Shown here piece after piece: positions 18,828 to 26,874 of a stretch of DNA of 64,000 bases (position 1 is the first letter of the stretch; each line of letters starts with the position of its first letter). Source of the stretch: Kumtagia ephedrae (lineage in GTDB: Bacteria > Pseudomonadota > Alphaproteobacteria > Rhizobiales > Rhizobiaceae); NCBI RefSeq assembly GCF_003012745.1, contig NZ_PXYK01000001.1, forward strand, positions 248,001-312,000, written 5' to 3'. The notes beneath the pieces are model-generated. The model made no database searches, had not been told where the DNA came from, and was given only the letters and a program-made list of their open reading frames with translations. The position numbers and the translations under genes were made by a program.

Positions 18828-19437
18828 ATGAGGATCGGGATCATCGGAGCCGGCAATATCGGCAGGGCCCTGGCCAGGCTTGCGGTTGCCTCCGGACACG
18901 AGGTCATGCTGAGCAACTCGCGCGGTCCGGAAACGCTGGCGGAAGTCGTCGGCTCGATCGGCTGCGAGGCCGGTACGGCCATGGAAGCAGCGACGTTCGG
19001 CGACGTGACCGTGCTCACCATCCCGTTCAAGAACGTCTTCGACCTCGACCCAGCCCTGCTGACGGGCCATGTGGTGATCGACACCAACAACTACTACCCC
19101 GACCGCGATGGCCGGATCGCCGCCCTGGACGAATTCCGCACGACCACCAGTTCCATGGTCGCCGCTCATTTTCCGCGGGCGAAAGTGGTCAAGGCCTTCA
19201 ACGCGCCGGGGATCCCTGCCGATCGCGGGGGACGACGGCGCATCCAAACAGGTCGTCGCGCGGCTGCACGAGCAGTTCGGCTTCGACACGGTCGACGCCG
19301 GCACGCTTGCCGAAAGCTGGCGCTTCGAGCGCGCCAAGCCCGCCTACTGCATACCGCTCGACAAGGCCGGGCTGCGCGATGCACTGTCCAGGGCCGAACG
19401 CGCGGTCGAGCTGCCACACGGGTCGTGGCGGCGCTGA
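18828..19437 (+). pseudogene. NADP oxidoreductase (F420-reductase-like), frameshifted with an internal loss
   Basis: The first ~130 codons encode a Rossmann-fold protein of the NADP-dependent F420-oxidoreductase-like family (MRIGIIGAGNIGRALARLA, VVIDTNNYYPDRDGR, VVKAFNA). At about 19200-19230 the frame breaks. The family's next block, LPIAGDDGASKQVVARL then LAESWRFERAKPAYC, continues in another frame to a TGA at 19435-19437. Relatives carry a further ~15-18 residues between FNA and LPIAGDD, so a short deletion probably caused the shift. The unshifted frame stays open and runs in phase into the OsmC-like gene downstream. As sequenced, no complete enzyme is made. Confidence 0.75.
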
Positions 19438-19499
19438 CGGTATTCGAGCGACCCGCCGCCGGCGGGCGCCGGACGGTCCGGAGTCGGAGGGCAACAAAC

Positions 19500-19907
19500 A
19501 TGGTCTCGGCGACGGTGGAACTGCGCAATGTCGAGGGCACGCAGGCGGCCATGGGCTGGGCCGGCGGCCATACGATCGTCGTCGACCGGCCGGAAGGAAA
19601 GGCCGGCGGAATGGGGCTGGGCTTTAACGGGGCGCAACTCCTGGCGCTGGCCATCGGCGGCTGCTTCTGCAACGACCTGCGCTACGTCTCGGCCGAGATG
19701 GGCGTCGAGCTCGGCGGCATCGCCGTCAGCGTCACCGTCGAGATGCAGGGAAGTCCGCTCATCGCGACGTCGGCGACGATGACCGTCTCCTGCGAGACGC
19801 GCGACGGCTCCGATCCGCAGCAGGTCGTCGACCGGGCGAAGGAGGTCTGCACGGTCGCCCATTCCCTGCGCAGGGGCGTGCCGGTGACGATCCAGGCGGC
19901 GGCGTAG
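19500..19907 (+). CDS. OsmC-like protein (peroxiredoxin-type)
   Basis: A 135-residue OsmC/Ohr superfamily protein. These dimers reduce organic hydroperoxides through two cysteines. The candidate pair is present: one Cys in AIGGCFCNDLRYVSAEMG and one in RAKEVCTVAHSLRRG. It has its own ribosome-binding site (GGAGGGC, 8 bases before the ATG at 19500), so it should be made independently. The disrupted gene upstream nevertheless reads into it in phase. It belongs to the same probable operon as the FAD monooxygenase, perhaps handling peroxide side products; that link is an inference. Confidence 0.85.
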   Translation: MVSATVELRNVEGTQAAMGWAGGHTIVVDRPEGKAGGMGLGFNGAQLLALAIGGCFCNDLRYVSAEMGVELGGIAVSVTVEMQGSPLIATSATMTVSCETRDGSDPQQVVDRAKEVCTVAHSLRRGVPVTIQAAA

Positions 19908-19962
19908 TCCTGTCGGTCCAGCCTGCTGCAAACGCAGGCTGAACCGTTGCGCGGGGCCGGTC

Positions 19963-20937
19963 CTACAGCTCCAGCTGATAGGTCTCCGGCACGTATCGAT
20001 AGCCCGTATCGATCTTCTCGACATAACCGACCGCCGGGAACGGCATGTGGTAGCCGATGAAGGGCAGCCGGTCGGTCGCGATCATGTCGAAGACCTTTCG
20101 GCGCGTCGCCGCGGCCATGTCCTTGTCGGCGTCGAAACGCACGTGCCAGTCCGGCTGCTGCAGCGAGGCGACATAGTGGTTGGCCGTGTCGGCGGTCAGC
20201 ACCAGCGACTTGCCCGACGAGTCCAGCCTAAAGATCAGATGGCCCGGCGTGTGGCCGAACGCGGCGACCGCCCGTATGCCGGGCACGACCTCGCCGCCGT
20301 CGCCGACGAAGGTGGCCTTCTCCGCCAGCGGCTTCACATTGGCCGCGACCGCCTTGGCGTTGCCCTCGGTCGGGCCGGACATGCGCTCAGGCGCGGTCCA
20401 GAAATCGAACTCGGCCTGGCCCATGACGTAGCGCGCATTGGCGAAGGCCGGGGCGCCGTTCTCCATCAGCCCGCCGATATGGTCGCCATGCATGTGGGTG
20501 ACGACAACGATGGAGACATCCTCGGGCTTGTAGCCGGAAGCGGCCAGGCGCGCCGCGAGCTGCCCCAGCCCGTTCTCGCGCCCGCCGGCGCCGAGGCCGG
20601 TGTCGAACAGGATCAGTTCCGCACCCGTGTTGACCAGGGTCGGGGTGAAGCCGTTCACCATGCGGTCGGCCGGCAGCAGATTGGCCTGCATCAGCGCCGC
20701 GACGGTCTCGGCCGGCTGGTTCTGGCCGAACACCGGATGCGGCCCCTCGCCCGGCCGCAGCCCGTCGAGGATGGTCGTCACCTCGAACTCGCCCAGCGTG
20801 AAGCGGTTGAAGCCGGGATTGCCGACATCGGGCTTGGGGACGTCGGCCTGCGCGGCGCGCACCATGATCTGCGGGAATGCCAAGACGGCCGCCCCCGCCG
20901 CACCGAGCCCGAGGGCTGTCCTGCGGTCGATATGCAT
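19963..20937 (-). CDS. Exported metallo-beta-lactamase-fold hydrolase
   Basis: A 324-residue MBL-fold protein. The zinc motif THMHGDHIGG is at residues 147-156, and further metal ligands lie in FGHTPGH and LTADTAN. An N-terminal sequence beginning MHIDRRTALGLGAAGAAVLAFP, with twin arginines and a hydrophobic run, suggests Tat export. Family members include lactonases and other hydrolases; the substrate is unknown. The ATG at 20937 is preceded by AGAAGGAGAGAG. It faces the MFS gene at 21144 across a shared ~200-bp promoter region, so co-regulation is possible. Confidence 0.9.
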   Translation of the reverse strand: MHIDRRTALGLGAAGAAVLAFPQIMVRAAQADVPKPDVGNPGFNRFTLGEFEVTTILDGLRPGEGPHPVFGQNQPAETVAALMQANLLPADRMVNGFTPTLVNTGAELILFDTGLGAGGRENGLGQLAARLAASGYKPEDVSIVVVTHMHGDHIGGLMENGAPAFANARYVMGQAEFDFWTAPERMSGPTEGNAKAVAANVKPLAEKATFVGDGGEVVPGIRAVAAFGHTPGHLIFRLDSSGKSLVLTADTANHYVASLQQPDWHVRFDADKDMAAATRRKVFDMIATDRLPFIGYHMPFPAVGYVEKIDTGYRYVPETYQLEL

Positions 20938-21143
20938 CGCTCTCTCCTTCTGCCTCCCGTCCGGCGACAACGACATTTGTATGCGACGGCTTCCCGACAC
21001 CCGAGTCACAACCCTGTGAGCGCTGGCGCGGCGGATTGGCTGGCGCTGGCCCGGTTGTGCTTGCCCGTCGGCGCGCTAAATGCGATTGCGCCTGCCATCG
21101 ATTTCCGATCACCCGGACTCCCGCAACCGACCGGACCACGAAG

Positions 21144-22553
21144 TTGCAACGCACCGTTCCGCTGATCCTCGCGGTCGCCCTGTTCATGGAGAACATGGAT
21201 TCCACGGTGATCGCGACGTCGCTGCCGGCGATCGCCGCCGACATCGGCACCAGCCCGATCGCGCTGAAGCTGGCGCTCACCGCCTATCTCGTGTCGCTCG
21301 CCGTCTTCATCCCGATCAGCGGCTGGATGGGCGACCGTTTCGGCGCCAAGCGCGTCTTCCGCATCGCCATCGGCGTGTTCGTGGTCGGCTCGATCGCCTG
21401 TGCGGTGTCGGGATCGCTGCTCGCCTTCGTCGCCGCCCGCTCGCTGCAGGGGCTGGGCGGGGCGATGATGACGCCGCTTGCCCGGCTGGTGCTGGTCAGG
21501 GCAACGCCGCGCCGCGACCTGGTCGGCGCCATGGCCTGGCTCACCGTGCCGGGTCTGGTCGGGCCGCTGGTCGGCCCGCCGGTGGGCGGCTTCATCACCA
21601 CCTATCTCTCCTGGCACTGGATCTTCCTGATCAACGTGCCGATCGGGCTCACCGGCATCTGGCTCGCCGGCAGGTTCCTGCCGGACGTCGAGCTTGCCGG
21701 CACCCCTCCCCTCGACGTGACCGGCTTCGTGCTGTCGGGCCTCGCCGCCTCCGGCGTGGTCTTCGGCCTGTCGGTGGTCAGCCTGCCGGCGCTGCCGCCG
21801 ATCGTCGGTGCCGTCACGCTCGTGGTGGGCGTCGCCGCCACGCTGCTCTACCTGCGCCATGCCCGCCGCGCGCCGTTTCCGATCCTCGACCTCAGGCTGT
21901 TTGCCAACAGCGGCTTCCGCGCGGCGGTCGCCGGCGGCTCGATCTTCCGCATCGGCAACGGCGCCGTGCCGTTCCTGCTGCCGCTGATGTTCCAGCTCGG
22001 CTTCGGCATGACGCCGTTCCAGTCCGGCATGCTCACCTTCGCCTCGGCCTTCGGCGCCATCGGCATGAAATTCCTGGCGACGACCGCGCTCCGGCTGGGC
22101 GGCTTCCGCACGGTGCTGATCGCGGCGGCGCTGCTGTCGGCGCTGTTCATCGGCTTCAACGCCCTGTTTTCGGCGCAGACGCCGGCAGCCGTGATCATCG
22201 TCGTGCTGATCGGCGCCGGCTTCCTGCGCTCGCTGTTCTTCACCGCCTCGAACGCGCTGGTGTTCGCCGACATAGACGACAAGCAGGCGAGCCAGGCGAC
22301 CGCGATCGCCTCGGTGTTCCAGCAGATCACCGCCGCGCTGGGCGTCGCCGTCGGCGGCGGCATCCTCGAGGTCTACACCCACGCGACCGGCGAGCCGCTC
22401 GGGCCGTCCGCCTTCTCGATCGCCTTTCTGATCGTCGCGGCGATCACCGCGCTTTCGGCGCTGTCCTATCTGAGGCTCCCGTCCGACGCCGGGCAGACCG
22501 TGTCCGGTCACCGGCTGCGCGACACAGGCGAGGACACGCCGGCGTCGCGGTAG
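21144..22553 (+). CDS. MFS drug/proton antiporter (DHA2, 14-helix type)
   Basis: A ~469-residue multidrug transporter. The DHA motif ENMDSTVIATSLPAIAADIG in helix 1 and SGWMGDRFGAKRVF between helices 2 and 3 are classical, and about 14 hydrophobic segments follow. No ATG precedes helix 1, so I place the start at the TTG at 21144 (codons for LQRTVPLILAVALF). The first ATG, at 21187, would cut helix 1 in half. Substrates are usually amphipathic drugs, but nothing here narrows that. The MBL hydrolase gene is divergent. Confidence 0.87.
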   Translation: MQRTVPLILAVALFMENMDSTVIATSLPAIAADIGTSPIALKLALTAYLVSLAVFIPISGWMGDRFGAKRVFRIAIGVFVVGSIACAVSGSLLAFVAARSLQGLGGAMMTPLARLVLVRATPRRDLVGAMAWLTVPGLVGPLVGPPVGGFITTYLSWHWIFLINVPIGLTGIWLAGRFLPDVELAGTPPLDVTGFVLSGLAASGVVFGLSVVSLPALPPIVGAVTLVVGVAATLLYLRHARRAPFPILDLRLFANSGFRAAVAGGSIFRIGNGAVPFLLPLMFQLGFGMTPFQSGMLTFASAFGAIGMKFLATTALRLGGFRTVLIAAALLSALFIGFNALFSAQTPAAVIIVVLIGAGFLRSLFFTASNALVFADIDDKQASQATAIASVFQQITAALGVAVGGGILEVYTHATGEPLGPSAFSIAFLIVAAITALSALSYLRLPSDAGQTVSGHRLRDTGEDTPASR

Positions 22554-22561
22554 GCTGCCGC

Positions 22562-23254
22562 TCAGCGCCCCTTGAAGTCGCGGGCGAGCAGATAGAGCTC
22601 CACCGATTCGTCGCGCGAGGCCGGCGGCTTGACGTGGCTGACGGAGCGGAAATGCTGCTTCAGCCGGGTAAGCAGCTCGGTCTCCGTGCCGCCCTGGAAG
22701 GTTTTCGCCAGAAAATGCCCGCCGGGCTTCAGCACGGAGATGGCGAAATCGGCCGCCACCTCGCACAGATGCATGGTGCGCAGATGGTCGGTGCGGCGGT
22801 GGCCGGTGGTCGGCGCGGCCATGTCGGAGAGCACGACGTCCGGATCGCCGCCGAGCGCCTCGACCAGCCGCGCCGGCGCCTCGTCTTCGAGGAAATCCAT
22901 CTTGAGCAGCACGACGGCCGGGATCGGGTCCATCTCGAGATAATCGATGCCGACCACCAGCGGCCGCTCGTCGGTCGAGCGCGTGCGCGTCGCCGCCACC
23001 TGGCACCAGCCGCCGGGCGCCGCGCCGAGGTCGATCACCCGCTGGCCCGGCTTCAGCAGCTTGTGCCGGTCGTCGATCTCGATCAGCTTGTAGGCGGCGC
23101 GCGAGCGAAAACCCTCGGCCTTGGAGCGCTGCACATAGGGATCGTTCATGTGGCGCTCGAGCCAGCGGCGCGACGATTCCTTCAGCCCGCTCTTCTTCTT
23201 GATCCGCGTCCTGAGCACACGCCCGGCACCGGGCTTTCCCGCCTTGTCCTTCAT
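22562..23254 (-). CDS. rlmE: 23S rRNA 2'-O-ribose methyltransferase
   Basis: A 230-residue FtsJ/RrmJ enzyme methylating the 2'-O of U2552 in the A-loop of 23S rRNA. The SAM motif [15 protein letters not shown] is near residue 75. The catalytic tetrad is readable as Lys in [11 protein letters not shown], Asp in [12 protein letters not shown], Lys in [10 protein letters not shown] and Glu in [11 protein letters not shown]. The N-terminus is basic ([12 protein letters not shown]), as in rhizobial relatives. The ATG at 23254 overlaps the ppx stop by 4 bp, so translation is coupled. Confidence 0.95.
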   Translation of the reverse strand: MKDKAGKPGAGRVLRTRIKKKSGLKESSRRWLERHMNDPYVQRSKAEGFRSRAAYKLIEIDDRHKLLKPGQRVIDLGAAPGGWCQVAATRTRSTDERPLVVGIDYLEMDPIPAVVLLKMDFLEDEAPARLVEALGGDPDVVLSDMAAPTTGHRRTDHLRTMHLCEVAADFAISVLKPGGHFLAKTFQGGTETELLTRLKQHFRSVSHVKPPASRDESVELYLLARDFKGR

Positions 23255-24621
23255 GGCCTGATGCTCCCCGACCGCCGGCGCCAGACGCCTTCGTCGGCCA
23301 TCAGCTCGCTCAATATGCCCTCGCGCAGACCGCGGTCGGCGACCCGAAGCCGCTCCGACGGCCAATGCGCGCGGATCGCCTCCAGGATGGCGCAGCCGGC
23401 CAGCACCAGGTCGGCACGATCGGCGCCGATGCACGGATTGGCGACGCGCTGGTCGAAATCCCAGCCGAGCAGCGTCGCGACCATGCGCTCGACATTGTCG
23501 TTGTCGAGCCAAAGGCCGTCGACGCGGCGGCGGTCGTAGCGCTCGAGGCCGAGATGGACACCCGCCAGCGTCGTCACCGTTCCCGACGTGCCGAGCAGAT
23601 GGAAGCGCGAACCCTTGGCGAGGTGGGCGATCTTGTGGCGGCCCTCGAAAGCCTCGATCAGCCCCGTGACATGCGCCACCATCGCGGCGAAGACGGCCTG
23701 CGACACGTCGCGCCCGCCATAACGCTCGGCCAGCGAGACCACGCCGACCGGCAGCGACGTCCATGACACGATATGGTTGGCAAGCCGCGGCGTGCGGTGG
23801 CGCGACACGTCGATCAGCGCGATCTCGGAGGAGCCGCCGCCGATATCGAACAGCACCACGGCGTCGGTGTCGCGCTCGACCAGCGACCCGCAGCCGGAGA
23901 CGGCGAGCCGGGCCTCGGTCCTGCGGTCGATGATCTCCAGCTCGATACCCGCCTCGCGGCGGACGCGCTCGAGGAACTCGCGCCCGTTCCCCGCCGACCG
24001 GCAGGCCTCGGTCGCGACCAGCCTGGTACGCAGCGGCGAGCGGGCCCTGAGCTTGTCGCCGCAGACCTTCAGCGCCTCGATGGCGCGATCCATCGCCGCT
24101 TCGCCGAGACGGCCGGTCGTCGAAAGACCCTCGCCCAGCCTGACGATGCGGGAATAGGCGTCGACCACGCGGAACTGGCCGGGCCGGGTCGGCACCGCCA
24201 CCAGCAGACGGCAATTGTTGGTGCCGAGGTCGAGCGCGGCAAACAGCGTCTCGTCGCGAATCGGATCAGCGGCCGCGCCCTTGTCCCAGCCGTTGCGAAG
24301 CGGCGCAGGCGCAGGCAGCGGCGCCGTCCGCGGCACCTCGGGGACGACCGGCATCGCCTGGCCGGGCACGGACACGACATTTTGAATGCGCGCGGCATCG
24401 GCGGCAAAGACCTTGCGCCCGCGCCGGCGCTTGCGCTTCTTCTTGCCTTTCCCGGCAATTTCGGGAGCGCCGTTCGCCTGCCCCGACAGGGCGGTATCGG
24501 GCCGGGAGACCGCGCCTTTCGGGCGTCGCCGCGACTTTCCACCACGGGCGCCGTTTCGCGCCCATCGGCTTTCGGACACCCCGCCTCCGCGCGCCGCGGC
24601 GCCGGCTTCAGGGTCTTCCAC
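23251..24621 (-). CDS. ppx: Exopolyphosphatase / pppGpp phosphatase family protein
   Basis: A 456-residue Ppx/GppA-type actin-fold hydrolase acting on inorganic polyphosphate or pppGpp. The phosphate-binding motifs are [16 protein letters not shown] (about residue 120) and [16 protein letters not shown] (about residue 245). [15 protein letters not shown] follows. Before the domain lies a ~115-residue extension rich in Lys/Arg ([13 protein letters not shown]) and Pro/Ala. This could bind nucleic acid or polyphosphate, or part of it may be untranslated if an internal start is used. It is translationally coupled to rlmE. Confidence 0.9.
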   Translation of the reverse strand: MEDPEAGAAARGGGVSESRWARNGARGGKSRRRPKGAVSRPDTALSGQANGAPEIAGKGKKKRKRRRGRKVFAADAARIQNVVSVPGQAMPVVPEVPRTAPLPAPAPLRNGWDKGAAADPIRDETLFAALDLGTNNCRLLVAVPTRPGQFRVVDAYSRIVRLGEGLSTTGRLGEAAMDRAIEALKVCGDKLRARSPLRTRLVATEACRSAGNGREFLERVRREAGIELEIIDRRTEARLAVSGCGSLVERDTDAVVLFDIGGGSSEIALIDVSRHRTPRLANHIVSWTSLPVGVVSLAERYGGRDVSQAVFAAMVAHVTGLIEAFEGRHKIAHLAKGSRFHLLGTSGTVTTLAGVHLGLERYDRRRVDGLWLDNDNVERMVATLLGWDFDQRVANPCIGADRADLVLAGCAILEAIRAHWPSERLRVADRGLREGILSELMADEGVWRRRSGSIRP

Positions 24622-24787
24622 CTAGTTTTCCTTCCGGCGCCGCGCTGAAGGATGTCGCTGCGGGCCCTATACTTTGCGTTGCAATGACCATACCAGCGCC
24701 CATGGGGATCACCAAGGGGGCCCGATCCGATTGTCGCCGCAACTTGCGGGCGCCTGTCCGGCCGTCCTATCGTTCGGCGATCCCGGC

Positions 24788-25762
24788 ATGAGCAGACGAA
24801 CGGAGGCGGATGAACGATCCGGTGATCGCCACGTGACCAAACTGAAGACCTATTTCTGGCCGATGGTCGGCCTGTGCGCCGTCGCTTTCTCGATATGGCT
24901 GCTCTACAACGAGCTGAGGGGCATATCGCTCGAGGATCTTGGCGACAGCCTCGCGGCCATCCCGGCGCATCGCTGGCTGCTGGCCGCCGCCAGTTCGGCG
25001 CTGGCCTATGCGGCGCTCGCCGGCTACGACCACATCGCGCTCACCCATCTCGGCCGCAGGGTGCCGTTCGGCTTCATCACGCTGTGCTCGTTTACAACCT
25101 ACGCGCTGTCGCACAACATCGGCGGATCGGTGCTGTCCGGCGCGGTGATCCGCTATCGCGCCTATGCCTCGCAGGGCCTGTCGGCGCAGGAAGTGGGCGT
25201 GCTCGTCGCGCTCTGCTCCTTCACCTTCGCCCTCGGCGCCGTGATGCTCACCGCCTTCCTGCTGATCATCGAGCCGCAGGTCTTCGACAACTTCCTCGAC
25301 TTCCTGCCGGTCTCGGCGACACGCCTCTCCGGCTTCGTCATCCTGCTGCTGGTCGCGCTCTACGTCTTCGGCAGCTGGCTGCGGCTCCGCCCGCTCAAGC
25401 TCGGCAAGTTCGCCATCCATTATCCCCGCCTGCCGATCGTGGCGCGCCAGCTGCTGATCGCGCCGGTGGAGCTGATCGGCGCGGCCGGCATCATCTATTT
25501 TGCGCTGCCGGAAGTCGGCAATCCGGGCTTCCTGGTGGTGCTCGGCGTCTTCGTCGTCTCCTTCTCGGCGGCGCTGATCTCGCACGCGCCGGGTGGACTG
25601 GGCGTGCTGGAGATCGTTTTCCTGGCCGGTCTGTCGCAGATGGACCCGGTCGCGGTGCTGGCGGCGCTATTGGTCTTCCGCCTCTTCTATCTCATCGTCC
25701 CGCTGGCCTTCGCCCTGGTGATCGTGCTCTTCTTCGAGCGCGCGCAGTTCGGGCGAAGTTGA
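24788..25762 (+). CDS. Integral membrane protein, UPF0104/lysylphosphatidylglycerol-synthase-TM type
   Basis: A ~324-residue protein with about eight transmembrane segments. Its body matches the membrane (flippase-like) half of MprF without the aminoacyl-transferase domain: TYALSHNIGGSVLSGAVIRY, and near the C-terminus ALISHAPGGLGVLEIVFLA. Such stand-alone domains may move lipids, but this is not established. The start is uncertain: ATG at 24788 (MSRRTEADE) or GTG at 24833 (MTKLKTYFWP), the latter closer to helix 1. The divergent ppx promoter lies just upstream, and the LysR gene follows after 31 bp. Confidence 0.85.
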   Translation: MSRRTEADERSGDRHVTKLKTYFWPMVGLCAVAFSIWLLYNELRGISLEDLGDSLAAIPAHRWLLAAASSALAYAALAGYDHIALTHLGRRVPFGFITLCSFTTYALSHNIGGSVLSGAVIRYRAYASQGLSAQEVGVLVALCSFTFALGAVMLTAFLLIIEPQVFDNFLDFLPVSATRLSGFVILLLVALYVFGSWLRLRPLKLGKFAIHYPRLPIVARQLLIAPVELIGAAGIIYFALPEVGNPGFLVVLGVFVVSFSAALISHAPGGLGVLEIVFLAGLSQMDPVAVLAALLVFRLFYLIVPLAFALVIVLFFERAQFGRS

Positions 25763-25793
25763 CCGCACGACCGGCCAGCCCGTCAGGTTCGCT

Positions 25794-26672
25794 ATGAAGC
25801 CGCCGCCCCCGCTCACCTACATCCGCTCGTTCGAATGCGCGGCCAGGCATCTGAGCTTCACCACGGCAGCGAAGGAACTTGGCTACACGCAGGCGGCGAT
25901 CAGCGCCCATATCCGCTCGCTCGAGCAGCATATCGGCCGGCAGCTCTTCATCCGCTATCCGCGCAGCCTGAAGCTCACCGAGATGGGCGAAGCCTTCCTG
26001 CCCACTTTGCGGCAAGCGCTCGACCAGATCGACCAGGCGACCGAGGCGGTGGTCGCTTCGGCGCGCAAGAGGACCGTCGTCGTCTCCTGCCCGACCAGCC
26101 TTGCGGAAAACTGGCTGGCGGGCTGCATGGCCGCCTTCCGCCGCGAGCATCCGGCCATCGAGGTGGTGCTGCACGGGACCATCTGGGACGACCTCACCGA
26201 GCCGCTGGCCGATCTCGTCGTCTCGACGCGGCGCTTCGACGACCGCCCGCCCGACAGCGTCGTCCTGTGGGACGACCGGCTGGTGCTGCTGTGCGCGCCC
26301 ACCTTTGCCGGCATCCTGCAGGCGCCTCCCGACATCCTGAAGCTCGACCGGATCTCCGTCCACGGCCGGCAGGAATACTGGCAGTGCATGGGTGAGGCGC
26401 TGGGCATCGACATTTCGGAGCGCGACAAGGGATTTGCCACCAACTCCTCCAACATCGCGCTGGAGCTCGCGGCGAACGGCGCCGGCTGCGTCGCCACCCA
26501 GCTGTCGCTCGCCCGGCGCTATCTGGAGCGTGGCCTGCTCGTCGAACCGTTCCCGGTGCGGCCGCCCAGCCCGTGGACGTACTACCTGTCGGAGAGCCGG
26601 CTGTCGAAAGGCAATGTCGTGAAGACAGTGAAGGAGTGGATCCTGGCGCGGGCGCAGGCGGAGAACGAGTAA
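25794..26672 (+). CDS. LysR-family regulator, GcvA-like
   Basis: A 292-residue LysR-type regulator. The N-terminal winged helix (about residues 8-66) contains FTTAAKELGYTQAAISAHI and LFIRYPRSLKLTEMGEAFLP. The rest is a periplasmic-binding-like effector domain. The opening PPPLTYIRSFECAARHLSFT resembles the GcvA subgroup. It is followed, after 202 bp, by a dehydrogenase with a folate-binding GCV_T domain, which it most probably activates; glycine or one-carbon metabolites would be sensible effectors. That link is by position only. Confidence 0.9.
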   Translation: MKPPPPLTYIRSFECAARHLSFTTAAKELGYTQAAISAHIRSLEQHIGRQLFIRYPRSLKLTEMGEAFLPTLRQALDQIDQATEAVVASARKRTVVVSCPTSLAENWLAGCMAAFRREHPAIEVVLHGTIWDDLTEPLADLVVSTRRFDDRPPDSVVLWDDRLVLLCAPTFAGILQAPPDILKLDRISVHGRQEYWQCMGEALGIDISERDKGFATNSSNIALELAANGAGCVATQLSLARRYLERGLLVEPFPVRPPSPWTYYLSESRLSKGNVVKTVKEWILARAQAENE

Positions 26673-26874
26673 CGTCACGGGCCATTTTCCGAGGCTCTAT
26701 GACCCCGTTTTTATTGGCCATTCCCAAGCGATCCTGCCAGCAGCTCGACTTTACAGCACTTCGCTGCGTTCTCTACATAGCAACCATCAGCAATTCAGGG
26801 GCATCCAGGCGGGCGCCCACTCCTTCCTTGTCCGCCCGCGCCCCGCCGCGACGGCGGCGCAGGAGGATTCGGGA

